Shown: one piece after another, positions 56,014-64,000 of the stretch
Layout of the letters: each line of letters begins with the position of its first letter
Numbering within the stretch: the stretch's first letter is position 1
Assembly (NCBI RefSeq): GCF_011745365.1
Contig: NW_024468909.1
Coordinates: forward strand, 4,712,001 to 4,776,000
Direction of reading: 5' to 3'
Source of the DNA: Cryphonectria parasitica EP155
Lineage: Eukaryota; Ascomycota; Sordariomycetes; Diaporthales; Cryphonectriaceae
Length of the DNA: 64,000 nt
Translations under genes and position numbers: made by a program
The notes under the pieces: model-generated
What the model saw: only the letters and a program-made list of their open reading frames with translations
The model's database searches: none
Told to the model about the DNA's origin: nothing

Positions 56014-59000
56014 TCAAAGTCCAGATCGAGCCTCATAGCCTTTAGGCGTCTTGGGCTCAAATACGTGCGTAGACGATGGGGTGGGCGAGGAGGTCTTGGC
56101 TGCCTCTGCCTGGCGACGTAAATCCTTCGTTCCAGGCAGTGTCGGTGCACTGTAGACCCTGCTATCGTCAGACAAGCTCTGGAGAGTCATGCCTTTCTCT
56201 GCCATCTTGGGTGACGAGCCATGCCTATTTGCTCTTGGCTCGTTGTGGTTGCTGCTGCTTTTTTCCATGTGCGACATGGCTCCTCTCTGCTGCACTGTCG
56301 GAGGAGGGCCGGACGGGCCTGCGGCTTGACCGGGAGAGCTGTGTGTCTCGACAGTCTGCCCAGGATTGGGCCCCTGGCTGATACTACGCCCAGAACGATT
56401 ACGAGGATGGAAGATTATCTCGGCTACGATCTCGTCCTCGGGATCATATGGCATCGACGACGCGTTCGGCACATCCGGTGCGAGGATGGTCCGAATGGGC
56501 TTGCGGCTCCCGCGGTCCTGCGATGCCAGGCGCTGCGCGGCTCCCTCCATGCCTTGCGTCGCACTTCCTCCTCCGCCTCTTTCTGGAGGAGACACTTTCC
56601 TCGTCAACGATGACGAGTCGGACGTAGTGAGGGGTGGGCGGCGGTTGGTGTCCATGTGTCTCCCACGGCTCTCGTCGCGCCGGCTCGGCTGCTGGTGGAG
56701 CACCTCTCCGACCATCCTGGACAGCTCCGACCATACAAGAGTCCTGGTATCATCAGGCTCGATGTGCGGATCGGCATTGTGACTCGTCAGCGAGGTGCTG
56801 CCCGTCCTGGACTGCGAGGGGAGGAATTTCGCGCCAGGTCTGGTGGAACCAGGTCTAGCTCCAGCCCAGCTTGGATTCTGCTTGCAGTTTTTGAGTATGT
56901 CAGACTGAGGGCGCTCGATCACGTCGTCTGTGAAGATACTCGGGCTTGCTATGAACGGGACGTCCTTGTAGGGGACACTACCGGGTCTCTGGTCATCATC
57001 ACTGGTCGAGTACTGCATTCCCGCCACTTTTTCTTGTTGTTGTTGTTCTTCTGCTGCTGTCGTCTGGTTGGCTGTGCTTGATTTTCGAGAGCGTTGTCGG
57101 CCCTGGCGTTGCTGCCCCTCTGCGACCTCACTATGGATCGAGGCCATCGCCGACCCGGGCCGCCGCCTTGCCAGAACTGCCAGCCTCTCTTCGACCTCGG
57201 AAGATACAAGACTGCTTGGTTCCGAAGGACGACTGTCCACAACAGGTCGTCCGCTGCGACTGGCGTTGCGCGACTTTGGCGAGGAGGGGCGGGGTGGTAC
57301 GGCATCCTGACCTTGTCCGCTATATTTCGAAGCTATGCTCTCTTGGTCTCGAGTAGGAAGATTGATAGTATCTTCTAGCGGATCGGAGCCCGTTTGGTTG
57401 TCCGACGGGTGTCCCCTCTTGCTGGCAGTCGGCGTCAATAGGGGTCCCTGGGATGCATCCAGGTGTATGTTGACAAATGAACTCGGCACTGCCTTGGCTG
57501 TCACGGCCGACGAGGAAGGAGGGTAGGCGTTGGGAAATCGGGTTTCCATGGGGCTTCTTAGCTGTGGCTGGGACGGAAGCGAGAAGTACTTGTTCGGGAC
57601 GCGCCGAGAAGCAGGTGAGGCAGCGCCGGAGGTGGCTGCACTAATTGAGACACGCCCGCTGAAGATCTGCGGCTGGCTTTGACTCGGAGAAATGTGATCA
57701 TACGGGTAGGGCATGTCGCTGTAGTGTTCCGTGGGCTGGAGATCGGGGCTGGTGATGTTGGGCCTTTGACTGAGCGGTGTGGGACTGGGGCAAGTCGGTG
57801 TTTCGATACCGGGGCTCTCTTCCGTGGGCGAGTCCTGGAGAGACAAGTGCCGATGATGGTGTTCTGGTATCTGTATTTTGGGAGATTGTGGCTTTACTCT
57901 CATCCTCTTCTCACTGTCGGAAGTGTTCGGTGTAGGACTCGGCCTCCTCTGCTTACTGCGTGTCCTGGGCGACTGATTTGCAGTTGTATTATGAGGGCTG
58001 TCTTGGCGTATCGATGGTGCTGTTGTCGCTGCAGTACTCTGGCGAGCCCTCCGAGACACTCCAGATACCTGAGAGGCTGATGTGTCATCAGACACAACAG
58101 ACGGCCGCTGTACCAACCTGGCGAAAGGTCCGTTATCAGTGTCGACGACAAGAAGGTCCTTGACGCTGCGGCCGAGGAGACCGTAGACTTTGACCTCCTC
58201 ATCTTTGATCCCAATCACAGCACTTGTGCCAGCATAGGTAATGTCGTCCTCCATTCCGGTTCGGTTGGCGAAGATAACAATCACTTCGTCTTGGCCCTCG
58301 ACTCGGATGAGCGGTTCGAGACGTTGCACCCTGAGAGGATAGTCAAGTCAATAAGAATGCGGCCACAAGAGGGGTTGGAAGAGGTAATCTTAGGGCAGAG
58401 AGCCTGGGAGGAAGAACAACAAGAAGCCGGAGAGATCGTTGAAAAAGCATGTTGCTCAACAATTAACGCACCAGTAAGTGAGTGTCTCCATATCCGGCTC
58501 CTCAGGCATACGGCTGAAGAGGCGGCCATCTTCACGAGTTACCCACGCCATGGTAACGATGACCAAGTTTGCTTCCTCTGCTAAAATGTGAAAAGCAAAT
58601 TCAAAGGCGTGCCACGGTGCTTCGAATTTGTAAGGACTGTGACAAGAGAGAGCGTTAATTAGTACTTCGGGGGACATATTAGACAGCGGAGATAGGCTCG
58701 AGGGGTTCTTACTTGAGGTCCATACCTACGAGCACAATCAGTAAGCGGCGGGGTTGAGAAAACAAAAACAGTAATACATCAAACACAGTTGAAGACTCTT
58801 GTAGAACTCACAGATTCCCATGGCAACGTTTCCGAGGCCGGGCACCTCGTCCGCAAAAAAGCCATCTTTGCTCTCCAGCGCCCAAGTCTCGTCTATGACA
58901 TAAAGAAAAGATTTTCGATAGTTTGCGATGGTCTCGCCATCGCCATTGACGACGATGGTCGAGTTGTAATACTCTGGGCCTGTCGGCCATCTCGGCGAAA

Positions 59001-59357
59001 CATCGACCCTCTCTGGGTAACCGACCACCACATTGGTATTGTACTTGAGAGCGGTCGTCCGGGCCCATAATGCACTGATACCAGACCCTTGAGGTTCGAG
59101 GAACGGCGAGATATGATTCAACGAGGTAAAATTGTAGCCTATTTTGTGCGTTCAGCATATGAATCAAGGCTGTTTGCCAACGCCGAGGGGTTCTTTCTTG
59201 ATAGTTTCATACCTGTGAAGGCCAGTTCGGGCAAGACCAGCAAGTCAAGATCCTCCAAATCTTCTGGGTTCGCTTTGGCCAGGACAGCGTCGGCTCGATT
59301 GAGGTTATTGTCAACATCACCAACTTGTGGCGCGAACTGAAGACAAGCAATCTTCAT
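56014..59357 (-). CDS. NTA1-like N-terminal amidase, copy B, with long tail
   Basis: Tandem paralogue of the gene at 51437-54417. Exons on the minus strand are 59213-59357, 58812-59138, a 13-base microexon 58713-58725, 58472-58636 and 56014-58330; 988 residues with closed phases. Triad residues are Glu44 (VLPELAFTG), Lys124 (ANYRKSFLY) and Cys158 (NVAMGICMDLNPYKFEAPWH); the last stretch exists only if the microexon is spliced in. ANRTGMEDDITYAGTSAVIG marks the end of the hydrolase fold. The tail of about 650 residues is rich in Ser, Pro and Gln and shares islands with copy A (RPSSPKSRNASRSGRP, DPEDEIVAEIIFHPRN, FEPKTPKG). CMDL is closer to yeast Nta1 than the CTDI of copy A. It probably carries the ancestral function; that is inference. 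Confidence 0.88.
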
Positions 59358-62300
59358 GACGACCCTCACAGCCCAAATGCTCGGTGCGCTTGGTTACTAG
59401 ACAACAAAATCCCACTGCTGGCTCGATTGTAGTGTTGTAGACCGACTGATAAGCGTTTGCGGAACTAGATGTTTCGAAGCCGTCGACTCAACTGCACGGA
59501 GATCAGGAACTAAAGCTATTAATGCTGAGATACAAAAGAAAATATTGGCGACGTCGCGGGACGAGCCACGATACCATTGCTCAAGACATGGCGTGGGGGA
59601 AAACCGTTGGAAGTGCAAAAGTCCAGAGATAGGCAGGGGCTCCAAGCAGTCATGGCAAGTTGGAACTTCTTTTTGTTAGAAAGTTCAGATCCAAGTATGC
59701 ATTCTCCACCCCACGCCTCACCATCTCTCGCCTAGGAGGTATAGTAGACTTGGGCTAACACAAGCTGACGCTTATTACCGTTCTGTCGGGATTGAAATGG
59801 CCTCCCAGAAGACCTATCACGGGCCGAGAGAATCACCAACGCGACACGGAACACGACATGAATGGCTCGAATGAACAGGCTGCATGTAGTCCAAGGAATA
59901 GTGCTCCACTGAGGTCCACTCGCCGGTACCTTTGCCCAACATCCGCGTTCAAATTACTGTGCTCGAGCATTATCAGACCCAGGATTCTAGAGCGGACTTT
60001 TGCACTCGTTGAGCTCCTGCACGCGGATGCTGTCTCTTCCGCATTCGCTGAAGGGTCAAGCAGGTAAGCGCTACGACTTGACTTGGGTGGGCACAATATC
60101 TGGTTGGGAATCCCGGGTCCACCACCCGCTGTCCCCCCAAGCCTAGAAGAAAGCGATCAGTGGCAGAGAGCGTCTTAAACTGAAATGGGTAGTCGTCTGA
60201 CATGCCAGACTGGTATGTCGGTGTCGTTCGGTGTCGGCCAAGTCCTTGACCGACTTCTTAGCTGTGATTCTTTTGCAAAGGGCTTGATAACATAAAGCTA
60301 GTTTGTGTCTCTCCACCAAAATGTGTGGATGATCCCTTGATAATGCGCACAATGCATCCATAGCGTTGCTCATGACGCCGGGGTTATGCCTGGACAGGAG
60401 ACGACGCCCCTTCCTTCATCTGTATGAGCGTGGAACCAACATCGTCTGCATACGTGGTCGCTCGCAGCTCGTCCTGCCACCGTGACGAGCAGACTAGGGT
60501 GTTAGCTGTAAGGGGGACTCGAAATCTGGCGTTGATGCCTTGGCACCCACTTAACGTCTGTAACCAATGAGCTTCGGGCATGCCAAGCTAATTCTGGAAG
60601 TGATCAACCACGGTATGCTGTCGAATCATGGACATAAGGGGAAGCTTGAGATGGTGTGCTACATCTGCCGATGATTGCCCTGACCGGACTCCCTCGCACT
60701 GACTTTACGCGATCGCACCTCTTCCAGTTGGCTCTCAGGTCCGAGTCCATTTGTCCAAGAAGTCAGGAGACAACCGAGGAAATCTTCGGCCAGCTGCTAA
60801 AGTTGTCCAGACATTAATGAAAGCCACGGGGGTTCTCCGCACTTAGAGAGCAGCCCGGATAAGCGTAGCAGATCCAAGAGAATACGGCCGTGAGCATAGG
60901 GCTGTCTGAGGAGTGCGCTGCAGAAGGATAAAAAGGAAAGATAGAAAGCCAGCTAGATGGCTGAGGCTGTCTACAGAAAGTTGTGGGGCAGTCAGCTGCC
61001 AGGCACGCACGGGCCTAAGTGGCTCACTGGTAGATAGGACATTGCTCCCGGTATGTTTCTTGACAAGAAGCACTTGTACTCACCTGGGATAGTCTCGTGC
61101 CAGCGAGCGGACTTTTGTTCGACAGGCTAAGAGTACTAGCTGCTGATCCTTGAATACGACAGAGTGTTTGATTTTGAGGGGTGGTACAGTATGGCTGTTG
61201 GCAAGACTTGGCCCAAGCAATCAGACTTTAGATCCTGGCAAAGAGCGGTATCGGACGGATGTAGTTCAACAAGTAGCGAGGGCTAACGTGGGAGAACGAA
61301 CAGGCGTCGATGTCCCCTGACCTCCTTCGATTCGTGATCCTGGTCCGATACCCTCCAACTCGTCATTCTTCGTAGCATTCTGTAAAGCGGGCGGTATAGC
61401 CTTTTGATGATGCTTGCTGTGCAAGGCCAGTGACCTCGATAGAATCTTAACACGCTCTTCGATGGCTCGAGGAAAACTAGTCGAAATTGTAAACGATCTG
61501 AATCCATCCTAATCTCGTTCTGTGCCCACAAGTATTCAAAAGCTGACTTGTAGCAAGAAATCCTTGCGCATGCTGGCCAGTGGTTCTTCCTACTATTTCT
61601 ATCCTTCTGCAGAGCAGCGCTATGCTCGTGTAGCCTGTTGTCGGAGGGAACGCCAGGGAGACATGGTCATAAGGATCTGGAGCGTGACGATCTTGATTCC
61701 TGATTTGAGAGCACAACTTGTCAAACGTAGATTGATCCAGAGCTGGCTGGATTGGTTCTAACGCTTGAGCAGGACCTGATGATGCTTTCTCAGTGAAAAC
61801 TGCCCATCTCCACACTCTGCTGGAGCCACCTATTATCAAAGCCATGGCGCGCGTCCACTTCTGGAGGCTATGAAGATTGCTGAATGAGCAGTTCCAGTAT
61901 GATCTCTGGACCACGGCCCCCCGTGACCCCCTCGTCGAATTGATGCCATGTCAAATAGCAAAAGTGCGCCTTGAAGAGGTAATGCATTGAATTATGAGGT
62001 GTAGCTAGTGTTGAAACACTAACGATCGTTTTGTTTTCGCCAGTTCCCTGTTATCCTGCATCCATGCATCAAGAAGGGAGTCTTCAGTATCTGCCTGGAG
62101 CCTCCCCACCGGTGGTAATTTTGCAAGATATCATCTCATAACTGTATCCGCAGTATTGCTAAACATTTAGTAGAATCAGCTAACAAGGGAATTGTCACAT
62201 AGAACGACATAGGTAGAATGATGATGGCGGGAATTGAAGATGCTCCCGTCGCACCCACACGTCGAAGGAGAAGGATGGCTGGAGCTCCACTGCCGTGAGC

Positions 62301-64000
62301 CATAGGAATCCGAAGCAGGGCTCAGCAGTTCTAGCGCCGAGTCACATAGATGCGTTGACTCGCAGCTCGGGTCTATCGCTCGCCATAAGCGCCGGTAATG
62401 TGGAGAGAACTCAAAGATGCTCATTGGAAAGGAGTGTGAGAGGTCGAGCAGATGATCGTGCTTCTGCTCAAGAGCACTCCACTTGTCAGACGCTTCCCGC
62501 TGCTATACCTGAATTAGCCGCCACCTTGTACATAGTAGCTAGGAGGCCAGATGATTGCCATCTTTTCCATGCCAGCCCCCCGGTCAAGTCATGCTTGTGA
62601 GCCTGTCAGCCTGTACCACCTGTTCTGGAATAGAGCAAATGCTGGGTAAGCAGAAGGCGGGCCGAAGCGTTTACCATTGTACAAGATGACAAGATGCAGA
62701 CAAAGCAAAGTCGAGCTGCAGAGAGACACGTAGCCCACAGTATCATGGCATATGCAACATGCAGTGTGTAGTCACAGTCACATCGAGTTGTTGGGAGGGG
62801 GATCAAAGGCCACAAGATCAAGTGCTAAGCGCCAGAGCGGCAAAGGTGACAGAGTTCAGGCTTTCACTGGGCAACAAGACGCGACTTGGCAGCCTGAGAA
62901 CCAGACTTTTCGAGATACCCATGTGCTTGAAGAGAGACCATCGATCTCTGTTCAGTGGAGCTCTTTCACAAACGAAATGAAACATTTGTGCCGGGACCAA
63001 GGTATCCAAGGCACTCGTCTAGATCTGTTTATAGACGAGGAGGAGAAGAACGAAGAAGCAAGCAGGTGATGGTGGAAGCGGGATCTAAGCCCACTCTCCC
63101 CTGCCCTCATCAACCAATACAATCGCTCTGTGGGCAATTGTGGGCAGGTGGCACCTGAAGATCCTGGCAGACGATCAGCAGCTTCCCGAAGCGCAGCAGA
63201 CATAACCCCTGTCCTCTTGGGCCTCTCAACGGCCACTGGTGGAGCCAGGGCGGCCTCGCTGAGCGGCCGGCGTCTAGAGGAACCACTCAGCGTCGCTCCT
63301 CGTCTTCGAGATCGACTTGCGAGCCCCCCACAGCCAGATCTTGGTTTGAATGGGAACAAACTTTGTTTGTATGGATGATGACCTGCATATGCGTTTACTA
63401 CCTCTTTCCCCTTCTTGGCCACTCACGAGGCCTGTTTCGCGCCGGCCCACTCCCCTCGGAACGCACACGATTGGAGGAGCCCTCATGAACCCTCTCCCAC
63501 ACCTGCGAGAAAGATGGTGGGGAGGTCTCGGGGTATAGCCACCATTCATTGGCTCTTTATTGATGTCGCCAGCCGATGTCCTCGTTGTTTGTTGTACAGG
63601 CAATTTACGAGCATGGCGACGACTTGCCCAAAGCGTCTTCTCGTCTCGCCCTCTTCGTTCGGGACCGCAGGGCCCTCGCGCCCCAATCGGTGGCGATTCG
63701 TCTGACATGCAGGCTTTATATCAGTCTTGCAGCCCCTTGGGCCACTACCCATACGTGTGAAGATGAACTCTTGCACTTGGCCTCCTCCTCCTCGTCCTCC
63801 TTTCTCCCAACCTTTGGGCTCTGCTGGACGGAAGCACAACATCCAGTCTTCCCTCCTCCTTCTCCTCTCTTACCCGGAGCGATAACACCGCAAATGGTTG
63901 CCATGACTGGCGGACTCTCGACACCATCTCTTTGTTGCTAACCTGACCTCTTCTTCCCCCCTCCTCCTTCTCTCCCATCTGTGGTGGCACAGGTCATGTC
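59358..64000. other. Right-end interval without a confident gene
   Basis: About 4.6 kb. The left end is the promoter of NTA1-like copy B. Open frames such as 61477-61914 (-) and 62952-63422 (-) are of modest length and have no recognisable motif. The last kilobase is pyrimidine-rich on the plus strand (63770-63990). A gene may begin beyond the right edge. I report none. Confidence 0.45.

Noticed and set aside
56656..57081. Plus-strand frames opposite the tail of NTA1-like copy B
   Set aside because: Shadows of low-complexity coding sequence; no motif and no plausible start context.
61477..61914. 145-codon minus-strand open frame
   Set aside because: Some stretches read like protein, but no motif, no conserved start and no context; left unassigned.
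62952..63422. 156-codon minus-strand open frame
   Set aside because: Composition is Arg/Ser-rich as in random GC-rich DNA; no motif.
1..64000. CRISPR arrays, intact transposons, rRNA genes or a secondary-metabolite cluster
   Set aside because: No regularly spaced repeats, transposase or reverse-transcriptase motifs, rRNA landmarks, or PKS/NRPS-type genes were seen.

Overview
The window looks like nuclear DNA of a filamentous ascomycete, most likely a Sordariomycete. The genes carry short introns, mostly about 50-175 bases, with GT(A/G)NGT donors and many CTAAC or CTGAC branch sites. They include families typical of moulds: a cAMP-receptor-like GPCR, an AzgA-type purine transporter, a UCH37-type deubiquitinase, and long low-complexity proteins. 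Gene density is low. Eleven genes are well supported or reasonably clear, plus one small, less certain gene and one tRNA. Long intergenic stretches are rich in homopolymer and dinucleotide runs.

Layout, left to right. 1-2180 (+): 3' part of an LRR/F-box-like protein with an acidic tail that lies beyond an in-frame TAG. 2.6-3.0 kb: an imperfect tandem duplication that looks like intron plus exon. 4.0-6.8 kb: ribosomal protein L17/uL22 (-) and fibrillarin NOP1 (+), divergent over a 535-bp shared promoter region. 7.8-8.43 kb (-): a four-exon, 86-residue cysteine protein built on a strict three-residue repeat. 13.5-14.0 kb (-): a possible small membrane protein. 15.5-17.2 kb (+): GPCR. 21.1-23.5 kb (-): methyltransferase-like protein. 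28.2-30.8 kb (+): azgA-like purine transporter. 31.5-32.7 kb (+): UCH37/UCHL5-type deubiquitinase, convergent with an ankyrin-repeat gene at 33.0-35.2 kb (-). 40.2-41.7 kb (-): a serine/proline-rich orphan. 48.1 kb (-): tRNA-Lys(CTT) with an intron. 51.4-59.4 kb (-): two tandem NTA1-like N-terminal amidase paralogues with long disordered C-terminal tails.

Functional themes. L17 and NOP1 both serve ribosome production and probably share regulation. UCH37 and the NTA1-like amidases both touch protein turnover, the first by removing ubiquitin and the second through N-degron deamidation. They are separated by other genes and do not form a cluster.

The most novel item is the triplet-repeat cysteine protein. 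It is invisible to a plain ORF scan because its exons are only 36-99 bases long. Other points of interest are the NTA1 tandem pair, whose copies differ by two introns, and an 84-bp element present at 9.3 kb and, inverted, at 55.4 kb.

All exon models were read by eye from splice signals and frame consistency. No transcript or database evidence was available.
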